Below, in pieces: positions 43,101 through 58,100 of a stretch of DNA of 64,000 nucleotides. This stretch comes from Opisthorchis felineus (Eukaryota > Platyhelminthes > Trematoda > Opisthorchiida > Opisthorchiidae): positions 611,751 to 675,750 of the forward strand of contig SJOL01008491.1 in the NCBI GenBank assembly GCA_004794785.1, read 5' to 3'. Below the pieces are notes generated by a model. It was not told where the DNA came from. It made no database searches and saw only the letters and a list, made by a program, of their open reading frames with translations. The position numbers were made by a program, and so were the translations under genes. How positions within the stretch are numbered: position 1 is the first letter of the stretch; every line of letters starts with the position of its first letter.

Positions 43101-46100
43101 TGATGCTACCAGTTTGCACTGTGCATCACAGCGTACCATTTAAGTGTGAAAGCGACCCATCATGCATGTGAGCATTCCCAATTGTTACGAACCCCTTCGC
43201 TCAAGACTATATCCAGTAACATCCAGCAGTACGAGTCCCGTGACACGTGCGAGCATAGAGGATTGATAGGTTATGTGACTTAACTCTTCAAATCAATTAG
43301 ACTGGATGAGCCTGCCACGGAAACTTGATAAGCTAGACAGCTTCCCGATGAGATACCTATGAGCAACCACAGACTGCATTATTAAAAAAACTACATATAA
43401 AGCCGAAGCCGTTTCGGTCCAGAAGCGATTAAAATCAACCTGTAGAGGGAGTGAATATAGCCCATGGGAAAAACCGGACGGAGCTACCTCTCCGCAGACA
43501 ACTCAGCTAACGAATGAAGGGGGATCAGATTAAACCACAGGTTCACCCGAGCGGACAAATGGCAAGCAGGCCACTGCGTAAACATCCAACAGGCGTTCAA
43601 AAGGGCACGTATGAAAGATGAATCAAGGCAGTGGCGCACGCGTATGATTGTAACACCAAATGACGCGATGCAATCGTTAAGAAAATGACGGATAAAGAGG
43701 CATCGCAAATTGGATCTTACGTTCAACATAACTTGTCTTACGTCCATCCAAAAGGTAGTCTGTAGTGGGAAGGCAATCGGAATAAGATCTCAGCAGCAGA
43801 AAAGATGACCACCTGAAACCAAAGGCGATAACTCTCTCACTGAAAAGTGAGACAGTGATCAATAAAGACAAACCAACCACTTCGATGGGATGCAACAAAA
43901 GCAATCCACAGATGAGAAGGCAAGAAGCGTTAAAGGTGTCAAATGATAGGAAATAATTTGCAAAGCAGGAAAGATGAAAATGGGGAAAAACGATTGACAA
44001 TGTCACGATGGGCCTTACCGCTGGCAGTGAAGTCGACCAGTGGAGATGCGTGTTTATCTGGAAAATCCGGGGGACCCAATGAGGACACCTGACGAGCATG
44101 GCTTTGTACACGCATCCCAAGATTCTGTAGTCGCCTCAGTTGGGCCATAGCCTGACTGTTTAAGTTGTGGGCTCTGGCCCGCAGGTCTGGATCTTGGGCG
44201 CCGACATCGATGGTTCTGGAAAGCAGTGAGAGCGGAAGAATGGGATCAGTATTTCAGACGCAATTAGCATCTGTCCACGCATATCTGTACACAGTGAGTG
44301 CCAGATGAGGTGAAACAGCATTTATTTATTTATGTAATGTAATAATTAATTGATTGTGACAAGACTGGTGCATAGCAGTAGGGAAAAGTGGGGTGCGAAG
44401 GATAGAGAACCACTGAAACAGAACTTCATGAGTTATGGATGAGGGCTACAGACAGGTAATCTGTCTGACTTTGTGGTCGCCGTGAGTGGCACATTGGATT
44501 TCCAAGAGAACCTCCTGAGTAACACGAGAACCAACCTCACCAACGGTAATCAAGGAATTATGTATTATCGTGTATCGATCCGGTTTGGATTGGTTTCTCC
44601 GTTAACTAAGCAACGCAGACATCTCCCAAGAAAAAGCCTCCTTGATACAAAACGGATGCCGTTATGGTGTCTAAGTTTGAGAGAACACTACTCGTAAGGT
44701 TGCTGGGGCCTCTTCGAAAGCTCACGACAGGTTTCGCTCTTTTTAAAGCGGTCTTTGTGCAGCATATTTGGATGAAGACTATCATAAACGAGAGATTCAA
44801 CTGGCTCTCCCGCTAAAACCAAATTCGTCTGCAAATGAGTGTATTTCGCGTAGTTCGAGCTCAGTTGAGAAGTAGGTATCAAACTACTATCCATAAACTG
44901 CTACCATATATAGTGCGATGCATCATTCATTCCATCAAAGAAAGCGCCTAATCAAGAATGGGGATGACGCGGCTTCTGATGAGGTAGCCCAAGGTTCGAG
45001 TCCAGCGCTGACTTCACGATTACCCTCGTCAAGGCCGGGGTGCAAGCTGGTGGTCGTGTTCTAGGTGGGCTATGTGGTAGCCAGGCAGCGTAACCAAATT
45101 ATTATTACAGTATACCACGCTTGTCACCAATAATAGTATTTGCCATTATTACAGCGGCGAAATATCACGGCTAAAAGACTGAACGCTGTTGAGTAAATCT
45201 CTTGACCAACAGAATACTTAGTTTATACATAGACTTTGCGCCCAAAGTTCCTAATTCTCGAGTAAATAGTAACATCGGTCCAACCCTGTAATAGAGTGCA
45301 GGGACGTTCTGAAAAGCCCTCAAACGTATATCCCCATATCCGAGTTTACATGCAACCAAAGTAACTCATCGATTATTCGTCACCACATATTCATATGATT
45401 CACCATCGTTATAACATCGTCATTAGTAATTCATTCTCGGCACTGCGATTGTCAAAACCTCCACAAGGACCGATAACAAATCAGATCGAGGCAAAAAGTT
45501 GCCATCTGGTCAGTGCACTTCACGTGTTCGTAATGTCATCGCTCAGTTATCCGCAAGCCGAACGTTTATTGAGAGACAGTTGGCTTCCATCTCCATTTCG
45601 AAGAATGGATAGGCTTAACAATACACCAAATTAGCAATCAACGGACAACCTTTAACAGCTTTCCCCGCACACACACAGGTCTTCTCGCGCTTCCCGAATG
45701 TCCCAGATTTCACCGAACGACAACCAGCTGTTACTTTATGCGGTGTAAGCACGCGAGTGATGCGAAGGATGATATAAGGCTGTCATTGGTGCAATGACTG
45801 GTGGTTTGTGAGGCAACAGGGTGCCGGTTTGGGTAAATAACAAATGCATTTCGAGCCATATCAAGGAGCCTCCTGATGGTTACAGTCCCCGTTTGTGCAT
45901 TCATGATTTCACGCAAGTAGGACAGCACAGCTACTTGAATGAATTGAGTAGTAGGGAATTACGCACTGAAATCGCAACCCGAGTACTGATGATAGACATA
46001 GCCACCATACCAAGGCTTCCTCACGCGCGGGTCCAAATGATATGGAATCCGTTTCAAGGTCACTTCCGGTTCATATAACAGGAAAATGGTACTATCGCAC

Positions 46101-49100
46101 GAAAGTTCGTTTAGAAATCTTTTCAATAGTAGAATGAGAACCCCCTTCCAAAGTAGATACCACCTGGTCTTAATTGTAAACGTATACACTGACCCTAGAA
46201 GTCTTGCGTTGACTGAATTTACCGATTCCTTTCCCGCCGAAGTGATGCGTTTGGACAGTGCTCTTTGAATCACAACACTTGATCCGGATAGATCAGACTG
46301 TTTCACTCTAACCTCTTTTCGCTTGAACATCGTGCATTTTCCCAATTTAACTAAGTGTTTGGGAATAACGCCGACATAATCTCGCTACAAACGATGGCTC
46401 TCATTTGTTTTTTCGCATCGTTTTTTCCTGACTTTCTCCACGGATCTGCTCGAAATCGAATCGTCGTTCCGTCGCCTGATCAGCCTCGCGAGTGATAAGA
46501 TGAAGATGCTGCTCACCGAGCTCATCAAGGCTAATGCTTTCCTCGTGGAATTTTCACCTTCTGTGGTGCTAACAAGTCCGCAAATCGTGAGCATGTGGTA
46601 ACATATTCCGATCTCCATTTTCACCTCTGTTGCACCGTTGGAACTATCTATATCAAACTTGGCAGACGCTCCGTTCCCCTGCTGACGCAGCTCCAAGGAA
46701 AGAAAACGGTACTTAAGACTGGGAGGCGCCAGCTAACGCGCCAGGCAAAAGAGATCAATTGGCGGAACAGGATTTGCGTCGACATCTGGCTTAGAGACAA
46801 ATAGTATTCTGATACTAGAGGAGCACTCTATCGTTCTGTGCTGATGGGTCCAAATCACATCTAAACTGTTTCTGCCAGAGTCGGAGGACTTCCTTCTCAT
46901 GCCAGCAGAACTACCTACCCTGTGAAGCCTCGTCCAAAAATTCCTTACTGCATGTGTTTCTTCGACTGGATTTACTTTTCCACTGTCACATTATCTGCTC
47001 GTTTGGGTAAGGAGTACTGCCCCCTCAATAGAAACTACATAAGTATTTCAAACAGATCGGCAGGTACAGTGACACGTAATAACATTATCCAGGAAGTACT
47101 GTCGGACGATCACCACATCTTCCATTCAAGTTTATATCGGGCTATATAAAATTCCTGCACGCGGACCAAGTACAAGATTTATTTGCGAGAACTACCATGT
47201 TCAGAAATTATGTGAAGCCTTACATAGCCCGTCACGTTGTTAAAACTGGCGCTTTCAAAAGTCCTTTTCATCTAAATCGCCATTTTTTGGAATAAACCTC
47301 AACTACTTTACCGATTGTCCCCCTATATTTCTTATGCCCGCACCTCTCGGGGTGCATAAAACCATTCTTCCTTCGATTTGGTTTAAAACGGTCGGAAGAA
47401 CGAGAAGTGCGGCAAATGGAGCAGCATATTGAAAGGAATTTGGAGTGAAAACAGATCAAGGGTATGTCAGTGAGTTCATACTAGGAATACAGGTTGGGAA
47501 CTGAGTGTTTCAATTCGATGGACTAGACCGCTGTGGACCCTCGAAAAGGTTCTTCCTCCGCAGTGAGCTAGGGGAATAACTTGGAAATTTTACAGACCAT
47601 GCATTCCTGATGGCCTAGGAATTGCAATCGGAAACAGAAGTGAAGCATGGGCAGGAGGAGAAGTAGGCCAAACCTAGAGGATTTGTCTTGGTATCTTCAT
47701 AGAAGGTGCACTGCAGTCCATCTACTTCATGAGATATCGAAACTAGGTTGCGGATACGAACTTGGAAAAGGCGAGCTCACCCGCCACACAAAACACTCCG
47801 TATTTTCAAAATCGCCTGCTCCCAACATTGAGCCGAACCAGCGAGCATGCGTAAATGATATAAGCATGTAACAATGATATCAGATATGAGTTTGGCAAGG
47901 TGAGTGTGATTACTCGAAAGGGTATTCAAGGTGACTATGCACGGTTGGGACGTGAAACACAAATCCAGGAATGCTAGGCGGAGCCCTACATCCATACATC
48001 CTTGCTACATACATTTGGGTGCCGCAACAGCATATAGCACGTGATTGGTAAAAGGAACGGGATGGTGGTGAGCCCGTCAGAGGGAACTCTAATCGGTCAC
48101 TAATGAGGGCCCAACAATCCATCTCAGCATTCGATACCGATCGCACGTCTACAAGAAGGTCGAGTGTCTAGTGCGTTGCACCTGTACCCTTTTAAATACG
48201 TGCATTTCCTTATTTAGGGCGTTGATTATACCTGGTAGGCCGTTTCATGGTCAATATGCTAAAGAACGCCAGCTTGGTGGAGGGGGGGGGGCAGACAGAC
48301 AAAGAAGCTAGTACCGCTATCAAAAGCGGCGAACAGGAACACAATATCTACTGAAGTTCGGCGGAAGCAGCAAAAGCGGTCTGATAAAACACAAATGGAG
48401 CTCACTAACGAATCGCTGATTCAGAGAGTGAATACTCAGACCCCAGTGGCCCAGCTCGAGATAGCTCAGAGGTTAAGGCACAAACTTATTGAACAGAAGG
48501 TCCGTGTTTCGAACCCAACTGTTGAATCTCGACTACTGTCTAAGCTTGGGCAACCTGGCAATATTTCAGTCATCGTGCTTCCTTCGGGCGGCATGGCAGC
48601 TATGCACCGAAAGGATGCTACAGTCGAATGATCGATCCCCAGTAGCCAACAAAATAAAACGTTTTGTTCTTCTAGCTGATGCTGTTGCGAAATCAATTAC
48701 ATTCGACTTTTCCGATCATACTTTTGACTCCTGTGTCAAACAGTATGAAGAGATGTTCAGAAACAACTTGATGAGGTACGGGAAGTCAGATAATTGTTAC
48801 AAAATCCGGTACACCGGGCGAGATGGCTGAGTGGTTAGAGCGCGAATTTACTGACCGGAAGGTTAGTGGTTCAAACCCGACCTCTGCCTCTCGACTTCCC
48901 CTGTCAAGGTTTGGGCAACCTGGAAGTATCCCAGCCCTCGTGCTTCCTTTTGGTGGCACGGCAGTTAGGCACCGAAAGGGTGGCACAGCTGAACGACACC
49001 GGTGCACAAAACCATACAAATCTTGTTGTCCCAAGGTTGCCCGCGCACGGCATCCGGAGGTGCCCTTGCAGAAACTCAATTTTTGGAGCGTTCACTCGAT

Positions 49101-52100
49101 GACCTGCTGCGAGATTATGTACCTATATTCGCCGATGGACTTGGACGGTACACAAAAGCGAAAGTCAGACTGTGCCTCCTCATCAATATCAGACCAGTTT
49201 TCCAGCAAAACGTTCGGTGCAGTATGCAGCCTTGTCCAGCGTAAACCAATAACTGGACCGACCACTCGGCACAGGCCTCACCGATCGTAATAGTGATGGC
49301 TAACAGAACCATCCGCTTGTGTGAAGACTTTTCCATCAGTCTTAGTGTTGCACTAAATGCGCATCAGTACTCTCTGCCTCTTCCAGGCGATCTGTTAGCA
49401 AAACTGGACGGGGCAAATGTCTTGTAAAGTTATTTAGCTGAGGCATACCCGCAAGTCGAAGTCGAGGGTGGATCCCGAGAACTTGTGACCATCAACAGGC
49501 ACCGCGGTCTGTTTCCGCATTCTTGACCGTCGTTTGGTGTCAAGACGGCGTCAGTCATAGTACAACAAATCATGCATACGATGCTGGTGTTGTAGCCTAT
49601 TTGGACGATGTCATTCTCAGGGGTTCCAATCCCGACGAATCATGACAGCGCTTTGAGTACGCGCTCGAAGGTATGGCTTCATAATGTGCCGAGAAAAGTA
49701 CACCTTCATGCGATCCATAAAGTAATTCAGTTTTGTCATCGGCAGACATGGCCACCGACCATACCCGGATTACATGGATACCATCAAACGCATGTCTACA
49801 GACGTGGCACCCCTCAGAATCTTCTTCGACCCCACCAGCCACAACACCTCGTCTCCGCTCACTGAACCAGCTACTCACCGAGGACTACAAGTGGACATGT
49901 TCAGAATGAAAACGCGGCTCAACTCTGTCAAGTCCATGCTCAGCTCGATTTGCTTCTCACCCACTGTCATCCGTCAGTGAAAATTGTGACATCGGATGCT
50001 TCAAGCTATGACACTGCCGCGGTGATCTCGCAAAAATTCCCCGACAACAGCCAGAAAGCCACTGCACATTCGGCAGGACCCCTTAGCTCGAGTGTAAACC
50101 ATGATGAACCTCTATGTCGGTCCTTGGCTTCCTGTTCCACCCACTATGGTATATCAAAAGACACGGCAGCTTGATACGGCCTTTTGTGGGGACAAAGGAA
50201 AGTTGTTGCAAATGTACGTATAGAGTTATCACGGAAGGTTCTACAAGACCACGCTAAAATCTTCGTGAGAAAGCGAGGAGCGTCGACCGCGACTGTCTGA
50301 CGTGAACAATCAGGGAATCCTTCGTTTGTTCGGTAAGCGCCTCGCGACACATCCGGACAATAGATGTGGTGTTCGGTAATTTGGGGCGGCTAGTTCCCGG
50401 ACACTGATACAGCTCAGCGGTTAAGACGCCAACTTACTGACCTAAAGGACCGTGGTTCAAACCCAACCTTCGGCATCTCGACTGCTTCTACCAAGGCGTT
50501 GGCAACCTGGGAATACCTCAGCCCTTATGTTCCCTTAGGGCGGCATGGCAGCTATGCACCGAAAGGCTGTAATCGCTGAACGATTACTATTATTTGTCAC
50601 TAAAACCCCTGGCACCAGCTGAGCGCAATTACAGTCATATGGAGAAGAAAGCTTGGGCGACCATCTTTGCCGTCATAAAACTCATAGCATACTTTACGAC
50701 CTTCAGTTCACCTTACCGACCGATTACAAGCCGACCGTTGGCTCGAAGAAGTTAATTCTAATGTACAACATCAACCGCCTTCAGCAACAGATCACCCTGC
50801 TTCTGAGATAAGACTTCAGGATCAAGTACCAGTCCACCATCAGCCTCGGATAAGCGATGTACTATTGCGTCCCATTGATTCAGGTAGGCCACAACCAGAG
50901 GACAACGTAGTCGCAACAACTTGGAGTCGGAGGCAATTCGCACCAGCCCAGTGACTGCTGACATGGTTCACAAAACTACTGACCAAGACTCCGTGCTGCA
51001 TCAGGATAGCACGTGCCACCACGGTTGACGGCCGCTTACCTGCCTGAAAAATGAATTGACGCTCCTTCGACCGGTGTGACTCACTGTCATTCAAATAAAT
51101 TAACGGGGCTACACGGCAGTGAGACACCAGTGTTCTCACCTGGTATTGCTGTCAATTTGGTAATGATGTACTACCACTAGCCGACATATGAATTTTGTTT
51201 TCAGAAAGTGTTGTCATTCTAAAGGGGTTGCAGCTAACCGTACTGAAACATTTTCACAGAAAGCATCCGGGAACAAACAGAATGAAGGCTCTTGCTCGGA
51301 GTTACACATACTGGCCTCCGATGCACTCCCAGATTGACCAGGTCCATAAATCTTGCTTGCAGTGCGACAAAAACTCACTTATTTTGTGGCCGCAACCAAC
51401 CGATGTTGAAAATGTTCCCGCTTGCATATCGAATGATGCCTGACTCGCACTCGTCTGATGGAGTGTCACCAGACGAAAGCTCCAAACACCACATGACACT
51501 AGCGGGTCAAAGAAAAGGCAAGTGAGTCATCGCAACATGCGAATGGAGGAACAATGCAGTCGGCATCATGGCGCGACCGCGCGCTGGTTCAGTGGTTCGC
51601 GACTACAGCGGCAGACGCCCTAAGCAGATACCAGGCACATCCTCCGGCAGCGCGTTATTGTTGCACGAGATTCAATTTGGCCCAATCAGATGGATCCGAG
51701 ACAAAAACAAATTTGGCCGACGAATGTGCAGGTCCTGCTCCACCGAACCCAGTGGCTTGAGTCCAGAATGATTCTGAACACCTTTAATCTCGGCTCCACT
51801 GCAGCAACCCCATCAACTGCTCCCCCGGAGTTCTGGTTCGAGGATGCATTACGACCGCCACGCTGGATGGACAGGATCTGCAAACCAATGAAGCCACTGC
51901 GGCGGCAGCGAAGCATCAGCCCTGAACACTGGTGTCATGCTGTCGATGATGATGATGACATCGCAAGTGAACCACCGACACAAGCTAAGTCGAAAAATCC
52001 AATTCGGATGTGTCAGGAGGAATCCTACACCAAAACTGACTTACTGCTCGCCGCTACGACCAGTAAGCCTAACTCGCGTGCGATTAGTCAGAAGGTCGAG

Positions 52101-55100
52101 TCGCGTGCCTGTCCAGCATCAGGGCGATCTGTGATTGGCCGAAAATGTGGACCTTACAGTTAATCATGTTTCAGTATCCGCTAGATGCCGGTCGCCAATC
52201 GCGCGTCCGAATTTCCAGAATTCTGTCGTTGCACACACTTTAAATAATCCACACTGTACATAGGTTATTGGCATTTTTGAGTGTTTAAGACACTTTGTGT
52301 TCCCTTGGTTGTTCTTTTGCTGAACCAAGTTGAGGCATTACTGTTATTACACAAGCACCGTCCACCGCATCCAGATGCAGTGACCTTGATTGAACCAATC
52401 AACCGAACAGCGTACAGATGACTGTATACTGGAATACATTCCGGTAAAGCGCATTCAGCCCTGAGGCTGGGCACAACTCCCACACAGTAGATACCATTAG
52501 CCATTGTGCCAGGGTCACCAGATACCCAAGGAGTAAAGTGCTAGGGATTTGGGTTCATCCAGAGCGGTGTACGACAAGACTGGGGTCTTGTATTCGTGTT
52601 TCAGAGGCACCACATGCATCGATCGAAGGAGAGTACAAGATCTGAGCAAGGGGTGCCTGTTTTCCAGTTTTACAGAGTAAGGGCGCTGAAAGCAGCAGTG
52701 TGAAGATTCCTTGAATTTAATGAGTTTGCTTTGATTTTACGGGGAAGAAGCCTAGATATGGGGCAACGGTTAGCTGATTGACAGCCGAATCAAAGACTTG
52801 GGCGAGGGACATGTGGGCAGGAGCTCTACGGAGGAATGTCACCAGTTTCCCAGGCTGAAGAGGATTTGTTTGAAGTGCCCCACCTTCAGAACCTAAATAA
52901 AAAGTCTGAACCGCCAGGCAGCGATTGTTAGGGTTTTCTTGAGGGAACTTTCCCGGAGTCAATGACTCAACAGTCTGCTCTACTTGACTGCAGGGGACTG
53001 GCCTGGCCAGAGGGCGCAGGGAGTAAGGCATTGCCTTCTGACTCCTAATGAGGCCGCGCACAGCAAGTCCCTTCTGGGTAGCACTAGACTCCAGTTTTAA
53101 AAGTATTTCACCCGTGCTGAATGATGCGCCGGCGGTCACGGTCAACCATTGGACGATCGGAGTGTGGGGTTTCTAGGGCCGACCTTTTTTAAACCGTCCT
53201 TCCTCGGAGGAAGGCAGCATCGCTGCTTGCATAAATATGGACATGCTGGTCTCCTGAAGAAAACACCTTACTGCCTTTGTACTCCGATCGCAGGGCCGTA
53301 GGACTTTACCTCCATGCTGCCTCACAATACGGTTGCCCGTAGTATGGGGACGCGCTGCTCTTCGTCAGACTGCTCTCCATTAGTTTTCGTGGCATGGTTG
53401 AACCAAGGAAGGAGTTCTAACCACTGTATCCCGCAGGATGATGGTAGCACTAAAGCCCGGCTGCCACAAGGTGACAGCTTGAGGTCGGGCATCAACTGGA
53501 ACGTGGCCTATTTTCAGAACTCTTTGGCACTGAACAGAACGGAGGATGGTTAACTGCAAACATATGAAGCATACTCACTCCAACATGCTGGACTATTGAA
53601 TACATATTTCTCCATCAGTAATAAATAGTTCGCTTCCGGCATTCAGGCCATGAAGAAAATGTGTGGTGAATGCATAACGCAGCAATCCACCAAATAATCT
53701 TATTACCTCATCCATAATACCGCCAATCGTTATATTTGCCTTGTTCCTGGATTCCACCAAAGCCCTGGACTCAAGGTGCTGTGAATCGGTATCCAAAGGC
53801 TTGAAACGTTTTCTGGCCAGAATGAAGATACTCTTCGCGGATGACTGTGCTTCGTTCACACGACCACCGGCAGAACTACGGCGAATAATCACAGCAACTG
53901 CCTCGGCATCTTGCTTTGGTCTAAATATAAATGCTTCTGAAACACGTTCTTATAACAACAAAAGCTCAGCATTCTGATAAACTCCAGTCGTATGGCTGTT
54001 TATAGCCAGCGGAAGCTGGTTAGGCCACGAAGTTACCGGCCGCAAGGTCCATGGTTCGAACCCAACCCGGCATTTCGACTGCTCCTGGTGGTATTTCAGT
54101 CCTCGTGCTCCCTTCGGGTAGCATAGCAGCTAGACACCGAAGGAGCGTCACAGTTGGACGCATCGTATAGTTGCTTCGGCAGCATTCTTTCTAGGCATGA
54201 CAACCAATGTTGAACCACACAGTCGCTCAGCTGTGGCAACATTTCGGTGCCTAACTGCCATGCCACCAGAAAGAAGCACGAGGGCTGGGATACTGCCAGG
54301 TTGCCCAAGCCTAGGCAGGGGAAGTCGAGAGGCAGAGGTCAGGTTCGAACCACGGACACTCAAGTCAGTAAATTCTCGCTCTAACCACTGAGCCACCTCG
54401 CCCTCCCGCGCAGTCGGCTGCCACATTAAGCGTTGCATCCGGTCGCCTATGCAAACGGCCATGGAGCGAACAGAAACTGCGAGTGGATACCATGGTTACA
54501 GTGTGTCGAGCTGTCGTAGCGTCTCCACTAGTCATCATCATCACTGACGGCGACACGAAATGAGAGCACAGGTGCTTCACTGCGGAACAGCCATTAGTTT
54601 ACTCGAATAAAGACTTATAATAGAAAAATGGGATAGGGAAGGGCTAGGGATAGCCTACCATAAACATCCAAGGTGCCTACATCTTAAACACTAAGTCAGA
54701 TGATCTCGATAGAAATTGAGAGCATGGACAATAGTGACATCGTTCATTGTCTCCAGTCAAGCACAGGGAGGGGCACGTAGACTCCATCCTGGAAGGTGAA
54801 CGGGACAAACGGCACCCAAACGTTTCGCATCATCCTTCATTCCCTTCAGCCATGTACGATTCTGTCAACCTCTAGGTCTCCGCCACCCCGAATTAGACAA
54901 TGAAAACAATGTTCTCCCCGGCATGCGCAACACATAACCCAGATAAATTAGCTTGCAGTGCTGGATTCATTCATTGAGTGAAGCACCGTCTGCTTCATCA
55001 GAGACCCGTTTCCTGATCACACCATTTCGAATTAGCTGCTTCCAGCCAATTCCAACTATAGTACTGAAGCATCGGTGACCAAAGACCCAAGTATATATCA

Positions 55101-58100
55101 GATCCTCCGCCCCAAGCGGGTAAGTCTCGTAGCCGTAAAATAGAAGAATCCACACTCTAACTCTGAGACTCAGTGAAATATACTTTTGACGCATTACGTA
55201 GCGCAAATTGGCAAGCGCAGTTCTGGCCTTTGAGATCCGTGCGTTAACTCCGTCTGTCACACTGCCATCAGAGTCAATACAACTCCATAGACACTATAGT
55301 GTTCTGAAATTTCCAGTGTCCTCCCTTGAAGTCTTAGATGCACGTTCAAAGAGTGTACGTCCCGTGGCCCGACTCTGTACTTTGTGGAAGGAGTGGTCAG
55401 CTATTCTGATGATGCTTGCGCTTTCTACTGCTTTTCAAAAAACTAGAACAATGTCGTCCGCACTTTACAGGTCGAGAAGGTTCCCTCTCGAATAGATATG
55501 AATACCGCGGTTTTAGAGATTCTCCATTGGTCGCCCAATTATCTCACCAATGGTCAAATTCAACAAAAATGGAGAGGGTGAACACCCTTGTCGTACACCA
55601 GTGCTTATAAAAAAGCTTTCGGAGAGATCCCCATACACTCTCACGTGCCCACAAGCATGTTAATACGAACAGCGCACGATATTTGCGAACTTCCGAGGCA
55701 CACCCTGCTGCACAAGCTTGTTGAAAAAAAGAACCGGTCGACAGAATCCAAGGCACCCTTGAAGTCAAGGAACACCAGGGTTGTAGAACGCCTGTACGCG
55801 GTCGCTGATCTAACACTTGGCGGAGTGTAAACATGTGATCCACACAGCCTCTTCTTGGCCTGAATCCAGTTTGCTGTTTTCACACGCCTGTATAAGACGA
55901 CGTAGAATAAGTGACTCAGAGTATGGTCACACTGGTGGTGAAGCCAACTCTCCTGTGACTGCCACACTCACTTCCAGTGCCCTTTTTCAAAATAGACGCA
56001 CTGTCGACTCACCTCAGTTGGTTGGGACAGTCCTTTTAGCCCAGATAGAGGCAGTATGACAGCGAATCATCCGTGTTGAACGCTGATACTGAGCTGATGA
56101 TCATGACGGTGACGATAAGACAGAGGCAAATAAGTTAGACATGCACTGGCTGATGATTCCACCTCTATCCTTATACAGAGCGGGTGGGATTGGTCAGGAA
56201 TAGCAGCTCGGTGACGCTTGAAGGAGAAAAGGCATTCGCTCATTTCCGAAACCGTCAGAGGTTCCAAGTTCATTGTCCAAGGCTGCGTTGTGGGACGGCA
56301 ATCCGGTTGTGCAACTGCAGGTGGCTAGTTGAATTATTATTGAAACTGTTCAGTCCAACGAGTTAGGAACTCTTTTTTAGAGATAAGCTATCAGTGTGGT
56401 TTCGCTCACCGGAGGCATCTTTAGGCCTATTGCGCGTATCAGCTGGGATAGTTTACGCCTCCTCAATCTCTTCGGCTTTCTGGATCCATCAAACTCATCG
56501 ATCCGCGCAGATGCTCTTCACCAGAAGTCTGACAGCTCGTCTAGAGGTATTGTACTCCTGACCGGGAGGAATACGCGTACAAGCCTCCAGTAATGTTAGA
56601 GTGTTCCTAGAGGTCCAGTGCCTAGTTCTGGCTTTGAACTATTACAAACATGCAGCGCCCAGCATCTTGCAGGGTTGCTGACAGTAACTCCTAGTGGGAC
56701 CCAATAACAGAGGACCCATTGTCCGAAAGTGATTTCAAAAGGTGGCTTTGGTAGATTTGCTTCACACCAGGGTCCCAGAGATTCTTATTGGTCCGGCGAA
56801 GTGTACAAAGGACTCGGAGAGGCGCAGGGAGAGGCAGTTACGAGCCAGCGAGTGATCCTAATCCACAAGTGTTTCAGAAGGAGCAACAACCATTAACTGA
56901 CCCACGCCAACTATAGCTGATGGCGATATGATTTACCACATTGGCTTGCATGCAGGAGGCTAAATATGGCCAAAGGACTCCGGTTGTTTCGGAAGTTTGT
57001 GCTGCACAGAAACAGTATGGTTAGCAGATAACTGCAGGCATTAGTCGTTGCCCGTGCGTCTCGACTTCAATTCAACTGAACCTCAGCAGCGACACGTCTA
57101 CCTACTTGAACATTCATATCCCCGGCAACCACAACAATATCCTAGCTATTGGACCGCCCCAACAAAGCGCCCAAAGCGTCGTAAAAACTGTCATCGGGTG
57201 AATTAGAGCTAGTCTGCTGGGGCGTAAGCAGATACAATGAACAAGCAGCGATTATCGGCACGTTTGCGGGATACTCTCACAGAAGTTGCCAAACAAACCG
57301 CAAGGAACCGACTATCAACGGCAACCATTCCCACAGAAACCCTTCAGTTCGATGGCTTGGAACGATGCCGAAATATTAAAAACAAATAAATGATCGTTCA
57401 GCTGTGTCACATAGCGCCTAGCTACCGTGCCAGCCGAAGGAAGCACGAGGGCTAAGATACTGTCAGGTTGCCCAAGTCTAGACAGCAGCAGTCGAGATGG
57501 AGAAGTTAGGTTAGGAACCACAGATCTGCCGGTCATTAGGCTGGCACCTCAACTACTGAGCTGTGTCGAAATTTACTAAGCAGGAAGCGTCCAAACAGTC
57601 CATTCTACACCCCGACCCGACAGAAGATATGAGAATAAAGGACGCGAGGAAATTTTAACAACTTCAAGGGCCAAGAATATTTAGAAGAGCTAATCTGTCC
57701 ATGGAACCGACGGTTCCATCAAAGTCAGGGAAAACCGCGATTATTGGTCACCGATACATGCGGTACTGCCCAAGCACTTGATTAGTATAAACACATGGTC
57801 AGTGCACCCTCTACCAGGTGGAAATTCTCCTTGATGCTTTCAGACTTGCATCTCACGTACCGAAAATAAGCGCTGCCACATAAGGGAAGCCGGTATCCGT
57901 GTTACTGTAGGTGTAAGGCTTACATCCCTATGGTCAGAACAGTCAATTTGGGTACCTTTTTTAACACGGGTATGGCCAACGATGGGGCCCCAATTCTCTG
58001 GGACACGTTCTTGTTCCAAAACCCGTACAAGAAACCTGTTTGAAAAGGAACACGGAGATAGCACTGCATCTGTGAACAACGACGGGAAAAGCCCATCTGG

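Larger units (their letters stand above)
49430..52000 (+). pseudogene. Decayed Ty3/gypsy LTR retrotransposon pol
   Basis: Frameshifted fragments in gypsy pol order: REL(V)TINRHRGLF (RT), VVAYLDDVILRGSNPDES (RT catalytic YLDD, 49588-49640), DYMDTIKRMSTDVAPLR, then VKSMLSS (RT/RNase H connection), IVTSDASSYDTAAVISQ (RNase H, near 49990), KKAWATIFAVIKLIAYF and NRLQQQ (50645-50800), and the integrase zinc finger H-x4-H...C-x2-C in HFHRKHPGTNRM...SCLQC (51250-51365). A basic/proline-rich tail follows. The integrase catalytic core is missing. A SINE sits within RNase H and a LINE-A tail within the 3' part. LTRs were not identified. Confidence 0.75.

Noticed and set aside
43677..44120. 147-codon minus-strand ORF
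   Set aside because: It overlaps the syntaxin linker exon in a different frame and runs through the donor; a shadow ORF.
46385..46700. Possible exon on either strand (helical frames)
   Set aside because: Looked like a syntaxin or coiled-coil piece, but the minus-strand frame hits a stop just after the acceptor and the flanking syntaxin exons already join in phase without it.
48817..48900. Functional tRNA gene
   Set aside because: The A and B boxes are present, but the same head with the same non-tRNA body occurs at many sites, so it is a SINE.
52717..53145. 142-codon minus-strand ORF
   Set aside because: No motif, in a repeat-derived stretch between gypsy and LINE remnants.
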